Positions 17,701 through 25,886 of a DNA stretch of 64,000 nt are shown one piece after another. Position 1 is the stretch's first letter, and each line of letters starts with the position of its first letter. A program made the position numbers and the translations under genes. The notes under the pieces were generated by a model. That model searched no databases, was not told the origin of the DNA, and worked only from the letters and a program-made list of their open reading frames with translations. Source of the DNA: Acidimicrobiales bacterium (GTDB lineage: Bacteria > Actinomycetota > Acidimicrobiia > Acidimicrobiales > Aldehydirespiratoraceae); NCBI GenBank assembly GCA_033344915.1, contig JAWPML010000001.1:2724369-2788368 (forward strand), given 5' to 3'.

Positions 17701-18832
17701 CGGCCATCGCCGGCAGGGCGCGAACGAGCGCATTCGCCTCGGCGGCGACCACCGGGCCGGCTGCGTCCGGGGTCGACGACGCCGGCCGGAAGCGCTCGTC
17801 GTCGACTCCCAGCCCGACCCGGAACGCGTCCGGATCGTCGCGTCGCCGTTCCCAGAGCCGCACCGAGAGATCGCACGCGCGACGCACGACCTCCGCCGGC
17901 TCGGGATGCAGCGTGCGGCGGCGGGCGGTCTCCGCCAGGCGGAGCGCGGGCAGCCGCTGCTCGAGGGCGATCAGGGTGTCGCCGAAGGCCCGCATCGCGA
18001 GCCGGTGCGCCCGGCGGGCGCGACGTCGCCGCTCCCACCACGTACCGACGGTCAGCACCGGGCCGAGGGCGGCGAAGATCGCCATGAAGGGCGAGAACAG
18101 GACCGCCACGACCGCGCCCGCGAGGACCGGCAGGACGATGCCGGCGACCGACAACGGCTCGGTCGGCGGGGCCTCGGGCGCCGGCTCCGGCAGGGAGCAC
18201 GCGGTGGGGTCGGTGGGCGGGGCGAGACGGGGCGGACGATTGAACGGAATCGTGCCCCCGCGGGCCCCGAGGCCGGCCTCGATGGCGACGGGCCGGTCGC
18301 GCACCGGCTCGCGCAGCACGAAACGGCTGGTGCCGGCGCGGATCGAGGCATCGGGAGTGACCGGCGTGGGTCCCGCCACCGGGTGACCCTCGATCGCGGT
18401 GCCGTTGCGCGAGTGCAGGTCGCAGAGCGTCCCGCCGGCGATGCGCAGGTGCCGGGCCTCGAGGCCGGGGTCGTCGAGGACCACGTCCGCGCCCGGCGAC
18501 CGGCCGATCGTCGTGGCCCGGGTGAGCGCAATCGCGCCGCCGGCCCGGATGCCGCCACTCACGGCGAGCATCCGGGCCCCGGCACTGGTGGTGGCGGTGG
18601 CGGCGCCCGCCGTCGAGCGGAGGGCCGTCTCGATCACGCTGCCTTCGCAGATCGTGACGTCGCGTAGGGGGAGATGCAACGCCACCTCGTGACCGTCGAT
18701 GACGGCGGCGGGCGCAGCGACGGGGAGCGGGGAACCCAATGCGTTCAGCAGGTCGCCCACGGTGCGGGCCGGATCGTCGATGTCGAGATCGAGGATCCGT
18801 TCGCCGCGCAGACCGCGATGAACGACACGCAT
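14747..18832 (-). CDS. FHA-FtsK/SpoIIIE type VII secretion ATPase (EssC/EccC-like)
   Basis: Motor ATPase of a WXG100 (type VII) secretion system, 1361 residues. Order: small N-terminal fold (1-75); FHA domain, about 100-172, with GRSPGADVVLDDP, the conserved RH and SRNGT; a basic IPFNRPPR linker; two membrane helices (228-266); then three FtsK-like ATPase modules. Module 1 is complete: Walker A GGTTGSGKS near 631-639 and Walker B LLVVVDEF near 736. Module 2 has a degenerate Walker A (GGPGCGATT, no Lys) with VVIDDFGG near 1024. Module 3 has GGSRTGRTN (Lys replaced by Arg). The FHA-led layout is that of Firmicute EssC rather than mycobacterial EccC. It follows the WXG100 gene by 20 bases and has a GGGGG ribosome site. 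Confidence 0.88.
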   Translation of the reverse strand: MRVVHRGLRGERILDLDIDDPARTVGDLLNALGSPLPVAAPAAVIDGHEVALHLPLRDVTICEGSVIETALRSTAGAATATTSAGARMLAVSGGIRAGGAIALTRATTIGRSPGADVVLDDPGLEARHLRIAGGTLCDLHSRNGTAIEGHPVAGPTPVTPDASIRAGTSRFVLREPVRDRPVAIEAGLGARGGTIPFNRPPRLAPPTDPTACSLPEPAPEAPPTEPLSVAGIVLPVLAGAVVAVLFSPFMAIFAALGPVLTVGTWWERRRRARRAHRLAMRAFGDTLIALEQRLPALRLAETARRRTLHPEPAEVVRRACDLSVRLWERRRDDPDAFRVGLGVDDERFRPASSTPDAAGPVVAAEANALVRALPAMADVPVEVDLRAGRIVGLVGGRAARSAVARSLVVQMCVHHGPADLSVAVAADDRPAWSWTTWLPHLADAATGRRGAGLLHTDDARDAAALLAALGERRMLAVLDGDDPFQGRSTAGRALLLHESAAALVLVGDAHRLPAGCDRIVHVDDLGWLEIVDPRHAGDGRPALAWGMPEDVAATAARRLARLDDPELPLAGAALPGSVSLLHLLEVDGDGPGEIEGRWRRTDGTADLAVPLGADGEGPIVLDLVADGPHVLVGGTTGSGKSELLRSLVAGVAASADPDHVAMVLIDYKGGAAFDCCADLPHIAGLVTDLDATLAARALQCLEAELHHREERLRAAGAEDLPAFRSAAVGGDPLPRLLVVVDEFASMAADLPDFVAALVGIAQRGRSLGVHLVLATQRPAGVITDDIRANTACRIALRVTDRNDSIDVIDAPDAASIPRGRPGRALARLGPGELVAFQSALATGHTAGRSGITVHAGGAADPIPRGPTDLERLVRAIQGAHRRRGGRVPRSPWPPPLPEHVLRAELAPTFDAALDDWLLVDEPDRQRRRLDGWRPADGHLVVVGGPGCGATTTLATAALAASRAGGHHLHLVDMAGGDLAPLAALPAAGTHAGPTDDERRQRLVRWLDDEVGRRRARPGGASPDLLVVIDDFGGLARAHDPVRDAAIHDRVARIWADGPAVGVVVATSLRRSADLPPALVATAGTVLLHRSADAGDGLRFGIVESLADLPPGRAVRVGDGRHVQVVMDDHTIEQAVAAHAGPPPVDVPHEVGELASAIPFDPATTAVTRTGDTTTITVAIRDRDLQPHPLTLHRGQHALVVGGSRTGRTNMLAAMARAGGDDVIVVGDGDLVRRSGVVPTTPAALDSAIQGRGAVLLLVDDATEVDDPTGALARLAAASSPGVHIVAAVRTDRLRSAYGHWVTEIRSSRVGLLLRPDPIDGDLLGAQLPARLALRPTPGRAVAVVDGEIEVVQVFDAAQSAG

Positions 18833-18852
18833 TGCCGCCCCCCGTCGCGTTC

Positions 18853-19128
18853 TCAGACCGTGTCGAGGGCGGTGACGCCGGCCTGGAGTTCCCGTCCGAT
18901 GAAGGTGGAGTGCTCACCGAGCGCCTCCACGAGGTTCATCAGGCTCGGGCGGAACTCGCTGTCCCAGAGCTGGCGGAACCGGTCGGCCCGGTTGCCCTGC
19001 CAGGTGGTGCCGTCGAGCCCGCCCTGGATCGCCCGGATGACGTCCTGTACCGCCTGGCTCTGATGCCCGAACGTCGCCGCGAGCTGCTCCATCTGGGACT
19101 TGCTCATCACCAACATGTCGCCTGCCAT
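18853..19128 (-). CDS. WXG100 family type VII secretion substrate (ESAT-6/EsxA-like)
   Basis: Small helical-hairpin protein of 91 residues. The defining W-x-G turn is TTWQGNRADRF (about residues 42-52), between two amphipathic helices; there is no signal peptide, as expected for the family. A textbook GGAGGA ribosome site lies 7 bases before ATG 19128, much stronger than most sites in this window, consistent with a highly made secreted protein. It is the first gene of a two-gene operon with the EssC-like ATPase. No second WXG100 partner is present, so it probably forms a homodimer. Confidence 0.88.
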   Translation of the reverse strand: MAGDMLVMSKSQMEQLAATFGHQSQAVQDVIRAIQGGLDGTTWQGNRADRFRQLWDSEFRPSLMNLVEALGEHSTFIGRELQAGVTALDTV

Positions 19129-19250
19129 TTCTCGTCCTCCTCATCGCACGCTGTCACGCCTTGTGACTGCATTTCATGATGTTGACTCTGACAGGTGACG
19201 CGCGGAAAAGCAAGAGATTCACTGAAAAGCATTCAAAGACGGGCGACTCT
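19129..19250. other. AT-richer intergenic region upstream of the WXG100 operon
   Basis: 122 bases between two minus-strand genes, visibly richer in A/T than the surroundings. It must hold the promoter of the WXG100-EssC operon. Apart from the GGAGGA ribosome site I find no convincing -35/-10 pair, operator or hairpin. Confidence 0.5.
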
Positions 19251-20045
19251 TTACTGGCCGCGGAATGCGGCTGGGCGCTTCTCGAGGAAGGCCCGGCCGG
19301 CCTCGGCGACGTCGGCCGTGGTGAAGTTCACGTTCTGCGCCAACCCCTCCGCTTCGACGGACTGGGCGAGTGACGAGTGCGCGGCATTGTCGAGCAGCCG
19401 CTTGGACATCGACAGGGCGAGCGGCGGACCGGCCACGATCCGCTCGACATAGTCGTCGACGGCCGCATCGAGCTCCCCGGCGGGCACGACCCGGTTCACG
19501 AAGCCGATCTCGGCCGCCGCGGCGGCGTCGAACTCGTTGGCCGTGAGCGCCATCTCCTTCGCCCGGTGCAGGCCGACGCGCTGGGGAAGGAGATAGGACG
19601 TGCCGAAGTCCAGCGACAGCCCGCGCCGCGCGAAGATCAGCGCGAAGCGGGCCCGATCGGTGCACACCATCAGGTCGGCGGACAGGGCCAGACCGAAGCC
19701 GGCGCCCACGCACACCCCGTCGACCGCGGCGATCGTCGGCATGGGCAGGTCGTGGAGGGCGATGACCGCGTCGCCGATCCGGCGCATGTTGTGCAGCCCG
19801 TGGTCGACGCCCTCGATGCCGTCCGCGCTCTCGCCGCTCACATCGGCCCCCGAGCAGAAGTGATCGCCGCCGCCCCGGACGACGACGACGCGGGGGGCGG
19901 CGTTGCGCATGATGATCGCGGCCCGGTGCAACGCATCGAACATCGCGCCCGTGCATGCGTTCATGCGTTCGGGCCGATCGACGGTGATCGTGCCGACGCC
20001 GTCCCGGATGGCGACCGTCACGTTCGGATGCGGGTTCTCGGTCAT
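19251..20045 (-). CDS. Enoyl-CoA hydratase/isomerase family protein
   Basis: Crotonase-fold protein of 264 residues. ATG 20045 is preferred: AGGAG stands 5 bases ahead. The oxyanion-hole segments are GGGDHFCSGADVS and AAVDGVCVGAGFGLALSADLMVCTD; the C-terminal helix ends EGLAQNVNFTTADVAEAGRAFLEKRPAAFRG, the usual family ending. It hydrates 2-enoyl-CoA in beta-oxidation or acts as an isomerase. It lies two bases after a second enoyl-CoA hydratase gene in a three-gene operon headed by an F420-type oxidoreductase, suggesting lipid or side-chain degradation. Confidence 0.88.
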   Translation of the reverse strand: MTENPHPNVTVAIRDGVGTITVDRPERMNACTGAMFDALHRAAIIMRNAAPRVVVVRGGGDHFCSGADVSGESADGIEGVDHGLHNMRRIGDAVIALHDLPMPTIAAVDGVCVGAGFGLALSADLMVCTDRARFALIFARRGLSLDFGTSYLLPQRVGLHRAKEMALTANEFDAAAAAEIGFVNRVVPAGELDAAVDDYVERIVAGPPLALSMSKRLLDNAAHSSLAQSVEAEGLAQNVNFTTADVAEAGRAFLEKRPAAFRGQ

Positions 20046-20047
20046 GG

Positions 20048-20836
20048 TCACTCCTGCACGGTCTTCTTCATGGCGGCCAGGGGGTCGGCCTTGAACGCCT
20101 GCACCGACGCCTGATGGCCGGCCAGCGCCTGGAACTCCTGGCCGGCGCGCATGGCGGCGCGGCCTCCCTCGACGTCGAACTGGCGATGGACCATCCGCTT
20201 CACGATCTGCGAGAGGTCGGGGGCGACCCCCGCGATGCGTTCCGCGACCGCCAGCACCTCCGCCTCGAGCTGATCCGGCGGATACGAGCGGTTCGCCCAG
20301 CCCCGCCGCATCGCCTCGATGCCGTCCATGCCGTCGCCGGTGAGCATCGTCTCCATGGCGTGGCGCATGCCCATCAGTGGCTCGTGGTACTGCCAATCCG
20401 GCGGCGACGCGACCCGCACGACCGGGTACGAGATCTGCGCGTCGTCGGCGACGTAGACGAGATCACAGGCCGACGCGAGCTCGGTCGCTCCGGCCATCGC
20501 GTAGCCGTGCACCTGGGCGAGGACGGGCTTGGCGAGGTCCCAGATCCGGAACCATCCGTCGGTCGCCTGCCGGGCCCACTGCCCGTCGCCGGGCGCCGAC
20601 GGGTACGGCGGATCGTCCATCAGCGGACTGCGGAGGTCGTAGCCGGACGAGAAGCACACGCCGGCCCCGCGGATGATGGACACCCGGACGTCGTCGTCGT
20701 TGTCGTGGGCGTGGAGGATGTCGAACAGCTGGGCCCGCATCGGGGTGGAGATCGCGTTGCGCTTCTCCGGGCGGTTGAGGGTGACGTAGCGGACGAAGGG
20801 GGCAGCCTCCTCGACGGTCACCAGTTGCTCGGCCAT
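20048..20836 (-). CDS. Enoyl-CoA hydratase/isomerase family protein
   Basis: Second crotonase paralogue, 262 residues from ATG 20836, which shares one base with the stop of the upstream gene (TGATG) and has a GGGAGGGGAG ribosome site. Oxyanion segments: IRGAGVCFSSGYDLRS and AQVHGYAMAGATELASACDLVYVAD. The glutamates expected for hydratase catalysis are not obvious at the usual points (ATELASACD carries the second), so isomerase, hydrolase or decarboxylase chemistry is possible. Clearly different in sequence from the neighbouring paralogue, so not a recent duplication. Confidence 0.86.
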   Translation of the reverse strand: MAEQLVTVEEAAPFVRYVTLNRPEKRNAISTPMRAQLFDILHAHDNDDDVRVSIIRGAGVCFSSGYDLRSPLMDDPPYPSAPGDGQWARQATDGWFRIWDLAKPVLAQVHGYAMAGATELASACDLVYVADDAQISYPVVRVASPPDWQYHEPLMGMRHAMETMLTGDGMDGIEAMRRGWANRSYPPDQLEAEVLAVAERIAGVAPDLSQIVKRMVHRQFDVEGGRAAMRAGQEFQALAGHQASVQAFKADPLAAMKKTVQE

Positions 20837-21885
20837 CACTCCCCTCCCGTGTCGCGCGTGCCGGCCAACTCGGCGGCGAGCTCGAGACCCTCGTGGGTCT
20901 CCGTTCGCACCGTGAGCCCGGTGACGCCCTCCGGGATCACCTCCGCCCAGCGGCTGCGGATGCGATCCGGCGTGCCGAACAGGGAACCGGCATCGATGTA
21001 TTCGTCGGGTACGGCGGCGATCGCCTCGTCCTTCTTGCCCGCGAGCCACAGGTCCTGGATCCGCTGGGCCTCCTCGGGGAACCCACGCCGGGCCATCGCC
21101 TCCTTGTGGAAGTTCTTGGACTCGCTGCCCATCCCCCCGACGTACATGCCGGTGAGGGGCTTCTTCGCGTCGATCGCGGACTGGACGTCGTCGGTGATCT
21201 CGATCGTGATGCCGCCCATGATGTCGAAGTCGTCGGGCCGGCCCCCGCGCCGGGCCCACCCCTTCTCGAGTTGCGGCCCGTGGACCTGCCAGCCGTCCTG
21301 GCCGTAGCCCATCGGCAGCCAGCCGTCGCACACCTCGGCCGCCAGCGCGGTGTTGAGTGGCGCACCGGCCGCGATCCAGATCTCGATCGGCCCGGCCGGA
21401 TGCAGGATCGACTTCAGCGCCTTGCCCTGGCCGAGCGCGCCCGGCCCCTCGTAGGGAAGCGAGATCTCGGCGCCGTCGTGGGTGACCGGCTCCTCCCGCG
21501 CGATCACCTTGCGCATGATGGCGACATAGTCACGGAGCCGCTTCACCGGCGAACCCCAGGGCACGCCGTACCAGCCCTCGACGATCTGGGGACCGGACAC
21601 ACCGAGCCCCACGATCACGCGCCCGCCGCCGGCCAGGGCGTCGATGGTCATCGCCTGCATCGCGGTGGCCGCCGGGGTGCGGGCCGCGATCTGCACGATG
21701 CCGGTCGCGAGCTTGATCCGGTTCGTGTGCGCGGCGATGTAAGCGAGGGGCGTCATCGCGTCACAGCCGTAGGCCTCGGCCGTCCACACGGAGTGGTAGC
21801 CGAGGTCCTCGATGAGCTTGATCGTGTCGATCGGGACGTCCAGCTTCGCCGCGCGATAGAGGTCGAGTCCGTAGCCGAGCTTCAT
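20836..21885 (-). CDS. LLM class F420-dependent oxidoreductase
   Basis: Luciferase-like monooxygenase fold (TIM barrel), 349 residues from ATG 21885. Features: N-terminal MKLGYGLDLYRAAKLDVPIDTIKLIEDLGYHSVWTAEAYG split over the first two strands, then RIKLATGIVQIAARTPAATAMQAMTIDALAGGGRVIVGLGVSGPQI, the cofactor-binding stretch of actinobacterial F420 enzymes. Length and motifs match the group that uses coenzyme F420 rather than FMN. Head gene of an operon with two enoyl-CoA hydratases; it probably oxidises an alcohol or acyl-linked ring in the same pathway. The substrate is unknown. Confidence 0.85.
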   Translation of the reverse strand: MKLGYGLDLYRAAKLDVPIDTIKLIEDLGYHSVWTAEAYGCDAMTPLAYIAAHTNRIKLATGIVQIAARTPAATAMQAMTIDALAGGGRVIVGLGVSGPQIVEGWYGVPWGSPVKRLRDYVAIMRKVIAREEPVTHDGAEISLPYEGPGALGQGKALKSILHPAGPIEIWIAAGAPLNTALAAEVCDGWLPMGYGQDGWQVHGPQLEKGWARRGGRPDDFDIMGGITIEITDDVQSAIDAKKPLTGMYVGGMGSESKNFHKEAMARRGFPEEAQRIQDLWLAGKKDEAIAAVPDEYIDAGSLFGTPDRIRSRWAEVIPEGVTGLTVRTETHEGLELAAELAGTRDTGGE

Positions 21886-21953
21886 GGGCCGGAGGTTACG
21901 AGACGGCCGCCGAAACGTCAGATGTCGGGGGCAGCGGCCGGTAGGTTGCCGAC

Positions 21954-22775
21954 GTGATCCCGCCACCGCGCGCAACCCGCGCCGAGTTCGATCGAGCCGA
22001 CGAGACCCCGCGCGCGTCCGAACGCGAGTACGGCACCGGCGTCTACCGGCGGCGCATCGTGGTGCGCCTCGACGAGCGGCGGGCGTCGGGCGAGTTGGAG
22101 GACGATTTCCATCACTTCCGCGTGGCGATCGAGCACGACGGCCGCGCGGTGACGGCCGTCGACGGATCCGGCGTGCGCTCGCCGTGGACGATGTGTCTGT
22201 CGGCCGGCGAACCGTTGCAGGCGGTCGTCGGCCGGCCGCTGGTGGTCGGGCCGCTGGCCCTCGGCGGGCTCGACGCCAAGCAGAACTGCACCCACATGTT
22301 CGACCTGGCCGGACTCGTGGTCACCCACGCGGCCCGCGGGGTGGACGGCGACCGCCAGTACGACATGGCGATCGACGACCCCGATCCCGACACAGCCGAA
22401 CGTCATGCCCGCCTGTGGCGCGACGGCACGCTCGTGCTCGACTGGCACCTCCGCGACCGCGAGGTGCTGGCGCCGGACGAATGGCGGGAGGCACCACTGT
22501 GGTCGGGGTTCATCCCGTGGGCGGACACCCACCTCGAAGCCGAGGTGGCCGAGGCGGCCGTCGCCCTGCGCCGAGCGTGCGACATCAGCCGGGGTCGCCT
22601 CGGTGACCTGGACGAGATGGAAACGGCCGAGCCGTTGCTCGAGATGATGTCCGGCATCTGTCACGCGTTCCAACCGGCCCATGCGCCGCTCGCGATCCGG
22701 CGGAAGGGTTCGGGTCGCGACTTCACGGACCGCCCCGAGCTGCTGCTCGCCGACTTCGACGCCCGCAACGGATGA
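21954..22775 (+). CDS. DUF2889 domain-containing protein
   Basis: A 273-residue soluble protein of unknown function starting at GTG 21954. It shows the DUF2889 pattern: YRRRIVVRLDERRASGELEDDFHHFRVAIEHD near the N terminus, then SPWTMCLSAGEPLQAVVGRPL and QNCTHMFDLAGLVVTHAAR in the middle. DUF2889 proteins are often found beside aromatic or steroid degradation genes; no catalytic mechanism is established. First gene of a five-gene plus-strand run in which neighbours overlap or nearly touch; the MFS transporter follows with an ATGA overlap. Confidence 0.8.
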   Translation: MIPPPRATRAEFDRADETPRASEREYGTGVYRRRIVVRLDERRASGELEDDFHHFRVAIEHDGRAVTAVDGSGVRSPWTMCLSAGEPLQAVVGRPLVVGPLALGGLDAKQNCTHMFDLAGLVVTHAARGVDGDRQYDMAIDDPDPDTAERHARLWRDGTLVLDWHLRDREVLAPDEWREAPLWSGFIPWADTHLEAEVAEAAVALRRACDISRGRLGDLDEMETAEPLLEMMSGICHAFQPAHAPLAIRRKGSGRDFTDRPELLLADFDARNG

Positions 22776-24220
22776 CGCCCCAGCGGTTGCTCGCCGACGG
22801 CCGGCGGCCCGTCGTGCTCGCGCTGATGGCGACGATCGGCATCGCGTCGTACAACAACCTCTCGGTGGCCGCGGCCCTGCCCGACATCGGTGACGACCTC
22901 GGCGACATCTCGCTGCTGCCCTTCGTCATCACGGTCGAGCTGCTGACCTCCGCCGTCGCCGTCCTCGCGGCGGGGCCGATCGTCGACGGTCTCGGCGCCC
23001 GTCGCACGTTCCGCGCCGCCACGGTCGGGTTCGTCGCGACGTCGATCCTCGTGGCCGCGGCGCCGACGATGCCGATGCTCGTCGCCGGCCGCGCCATCCA
23101 GGGCGTCTTCGCCGGCGCGATCATGACCGTCGGCGTCGCCACCATCGGTCTGGCGATCCCCGAGGCGTTGCGGCCGCGGGCCTTCGCCCTCACGTCCGCG
23201 ATCTGGGGCGTCATGGGCGTGGCCGGCCCGGCCATCGCCGCGATCCTCGTCTCCACCGTTGGTTGGCGGGGCATCTTCCTCGTCAACGTGCCCGTGACGG
23301 CCGTCGCGGCCATCGCCGGCTGGCACCGGATCCCCGACCGCCACGCGGACGCCACCCGACAGCGATTCGACGGCCGCGGCATCGCCCTCATCGCCGCGAT
23401 CACGACGGCCGCGCTCGCGCTGGCGTCGTATCAGCCCGTGGTGATCGCCGTCGCCCTCGTCGTGATCGTCGTGACCGTGCCGCTCTATGTCCGCCGGAGC
23501 CGCCGCACGGCCCACCCGGTCGTGCGCATCCCCCACCTGCTCGACGCCCGCTACCGCACCGTTCACCTCACGTCGATGGCCGTCCTCGCCGGCGGCGTCG
23601 GGGCCAACTCCCTCCTCCCGCTCTACCTCCGCACCGTGCGCGGCCAGAGCAACTCGGCCGCCGCCTTCAGCGTGTTGTTCCTGACGATCGGCTGGTCGAC
23701 CAGCGCGTGGATCTCCAGCCGGCTGCAGGACCGGTTCGCCGCGGAGTGGGTGTCGCTGCTCGGCGCGGTCATCGCGTCGCCCGCCGCCATCGCCACCGCG
23801 CTCATGATCCATCTCGAGGCGCCGCTCGGGCTGATCTACGCCGTCTTCTTCTGGCTCGGCGCCGGGGTCGGCATGGTCACCTCGACCGGCGCGGCACTCC
23901 TCCAGTCACGCACCCGCGAGGACGAGATGGGGCGGCTGACCGGCGCCCACCAGTTCCTACGCACCCTCGCCATCACCTTCGGGATCGCGATCGTCGGCGC
24001 GGTCACGCTCGCGGTCGTCGACGCTCGGGTCGGCGACGTCGAGGTGGTGCGGGACCTGCTCTCCGATGACGACGTCATCGTCAGCCGGGAGATCCTCGAG
24101 TCCATCGGCGACGGCTTCGCCATCGCCATCGCCGCGATGGCCGTGCTGGTCGCCACGTCGCTGCTCAGCGCGGTTCACCTCGTGCGCCATCGGGGCCAGG
24201 GGGTAGCCTCCGCCCCGTGA
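22772..24220 (+). CDS. MFS transporter (DHA2-like)
   Basis: Major facilitator of 482 residues with 12-14 hydrophobic helices. The motif A-like loop between helices 2 and 3 is GPIVDGLGARRTFRAATV, and motif C-like GVMGVAGPAIAAILVSTVGWRGIFLVNVPVTA marks the antiporter (drug-efflux) branch. It therefore probably exports a toxic or waste compound in exchange for protons. Coupled to DUF2889 upstream and to the alcohol dehydrogenase downstream (GTGA overlap). Substrate not predictable. Confidence 0.87.
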   Translation: MTPQRLLADGRRPVVLALMATIGIASYNNLSVAAALPDIGDDLGDISLLPFVITVELLTSAVAVLAAGPIVDGLGARRTFRAATVGFVATSILVAAAPTMPMLVAGRAIQGVFAGAIMTVGVATIGLAIPEALRPRAFALTSAIWGVMGVAGPAIAAILVSTVGWRGIFLVNVPVTAVAAIAGWHRIPDRHADATRQRFDGRGIALIAAITTAALALASYQPVVIAVALVVIVVTVPLYVRRSRRTAHPVVRIPHLLDARYRTVHLTSMAVLAGGVGANSLLPLYLRTVRGQSNSAAAFSVLFLTIGWSTSAWISSRLQDRFAAEWVSLLGAVIASPAAIATALMIHLEAPLGLIYAVFFWLGAGVGMVTSTGAALLQSRTREDEMGRLTGAHQFLRTLAITFGIAIVGAVTLAVVDARVGDVEVVRDLLSDDDVIVSREILESIGDGFAIAIAAMAVLVATSLLSAVHLVRHRGQGVASAP

Positions 24221-25410
24221 AGGCGCTCCGCTTCAGCCGCAAGGAAGGCCGCTACGCCGCGGCGATGGTCGCGTCGCGATTCCGACCCGGCGCGGGTGCA
24301 TCCGTCGGGCCGCTCGATCTCGTCGACGACGATCCGCCGGACCTGCCTGACGAGGGCTGGCACCGCGTGTGGCCCCGGCTCACCGGCATCTGCGGGAGTG
24401 ATCTGTCGACCATCGACGGTCATGCCTCGCGCTACTTCGAGGACTTCGTGTCCTTTCCGTTCGTTCCCGGCCACGAGATCGTCGGCGACATGGCCGGTGG
24501 ACGCCGGGTCGTCATCGAGCCGGTGCTCGGTCACGCCGCCCGCGGTTTCCCGCTCCCCTTCGAGGGCGCAGCCCCGGCCGACGGCAACGACTACCGCCAT
24601 CTCACGTGCGGCCATCTCGAGCCGGGCATCCAGACCGGATTCTGCGAGAGCACGGGCGGCGGTTGGTCCACGGAGTTCGTGGCCCACGAGAGCCAGCTCC
24701 ACGACGTGCCCGAGTGGATGAGCGACGAGCTCGCCGTCACCCTCGAACCCGTCGCCGGCGGCATCCACGCCGCACTGCGCGCCGCGGTGAGCGATGGCGA
24801 CACCGTGGCCGTCATCGGTGCCGGCCCGATGGGCCTCGTCACGGTGGCGGCGCTGCGCCACTTCACCGACCCCGGCTCGATCATGATCGGCGCCAAGTAC
24901 CCGGTGCAGCGGTCGCTGGCGGAGGAGTTCGGCGCGGACGTCGTCACCGCGCCCGGCGAGTTGGACCGGGCCGTGCGCCGGGCGACCAACTCGTTCATGA
25001 TCGGCACCCGCCTGTCCGGCGGGGCCGACATCGTGATCGATGCCGTCGGCTCCGAGGAGTCGATCGCCCAGGCGATCGGCCTGTGTCGGCCCCGGGGCCG
25101 CGTCGTCATGCTCGGCATGCCCGGCGTGGTGAACGTCGACCTCACGGCGCTCTGGCACCGCGAGACCGAGCTGGTCGGCACCTACACGTACGGCACGGAG
25201 ACCACGAAGGACGGCCGCACCGCGACGAGCTTCGAGCTGGCGTTCGAGCTGGCGGGCAAGGTGCCGTTCGACAAGATGCTCTCCGCGACCTATCCGCTGG
25301 ACCGCTATCGCGAGGCGTTGGAACACGCGGCGAGCGCCGGTCCGCGGGGCGGCGTGAAGATCGCCTTCGACCTGCGGGACGAGAAGCGGCGAGGCCTCCC
25401 GGAGGAGTAG
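24217..25410 (+). CDS. Zinc-dependent alcohol dehydrogenase family protein (MDR)
   Basis: Medium-chain dehydrogenase/reductase, 397 residues, from GTG 24217. Catalytic zinc site: Cys in GICGSDLSTIDG, His-Glu in VPGHEIVGD, and the region LEPVAGGIHAALRA. Cofactor Rossmann motif GAGPMGLVTVAAL. The structural-zinc lobe is atypical: only CGHL and GFC supply cysteines where four are normal (HLTCGHLEPGIQTGFC), so the second zinc may be missing. The protein most resembles threonine/glucose-dehydrogenase-like MDRs. Part of the coupled run 21954-26713. Confidence 0.85.
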   Translation: MKALRFSRKEGRYAAAMVASRFRPGAGASVGPLDLVDDDPPDLPDEGWHRVWPRLTGICGSDLSTIDGHASRYFEDFVSFPFVPGHEIVGDMAGGRRVVIEPVLGHAARGFPLPFEGAAPADGNDYRHLTCGHLEPGIQTGFCESTGGGWSTEFVAHESQLHDVPEWMSDELAVTLEPVAGGIHAALRAAVSDGDTVAVIGAGPMGLVTVAALRHFTDPGSIMIGAKYPVQRSLAEEFGADVVTAPGELDRAVRRATNSFMIGTRLSGGADIVIDAVGSEESIAQAIGLCRPRGRVVMLGMPGVVNVDLTALWHRETELVGTYTYGTETTKDGRTATSFELAFELAGKVPFDKMLSATYPLDRYREALEHAASAGPRGGVKIAFDLRDEKRRGLPEE

Positions 25411-25469
25411 TGGCGCGGGGAAGTGGACGTGAGGTCGTGTCCGCGGCCCGCACCCGCCAGAATGGTCCG

Positions 25470-25886
25470 ATGCCCGACACCGACTCCGCACCGAAGCTCG
25501 ACGACGAGACCACCGCTGCGCTGACCCTGTACAACGAGTACGTCGACGCCGATCGCGAGCGCAACCAGCGCGAGAAGCGGATCAAGAAGGCCGAGCGGGC
25601 GAAGGACGAGGCCGCCGCGGTCGTCAAGAAGGTGTCCGAGCGCGGATCGGCCGAGGAGAAGGCCGAAGCCGAGGCGGCCTACCGGGAAGCCGCGGACGCG
25701 TGGAAGCGGCTGCGCGACGGCGAGGAACCCGAGAAGGCACCCAAGGGTGAAGAAGCCCCGGCCGAGGAACCCCCCGCCGACGAGCCGGACGAGGTCGACG
25801 AGGGCGCCCCGACCGAGGAAGCCGCGGCCGAGGCTCCTGCCAACGAGGACGCTGCCGCCGAGGCACCCGCCGCCGAAGAAGAGTGA
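25470..25886 (+). CDS. Hypothetical acidic coiled-coil protein with Pro/Glu/Ala-rich tail
   Basis: No family recognised. The 138-residue product starts at ATG 25470. Residues about 12-75 are a highly charged helix (RERNQREKRIKKAERAKDEA) likely to form a coiled coil; from about 78 to the end the chain is almost only Glu, Ala, Pro and Asp and should be disordered. No membrane segment or signal peptide. No clear ribosome site precedes the start; the GTG at 25429 is an alternative. The following gene overlaps it by 4 bases (GTGA), supporting that the frame is translated to its end. Confidence 0.65.
   Translation: MPDTDSAPKLDDETTAALTLYNEYVDADRERNQREKRIKKAERAKDEAAAVVKKVSERGSAEEKAEAEAAYREAADAWKRLRDGEEPEKAPKGEEAPAEEPPADEPDEVDEGAPTEEAAAEAPANEDAAAEAPAAEEE

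Noticed and set aside
20048-21331. Longer start for the second enoyl-CoA hydratase reaching into the LLM gene
   Set aside because: The added part is Arg/Gly-rich shadow sequence of the LLM gene; ATG 20836 has a strong ribosome site and matches the family start.
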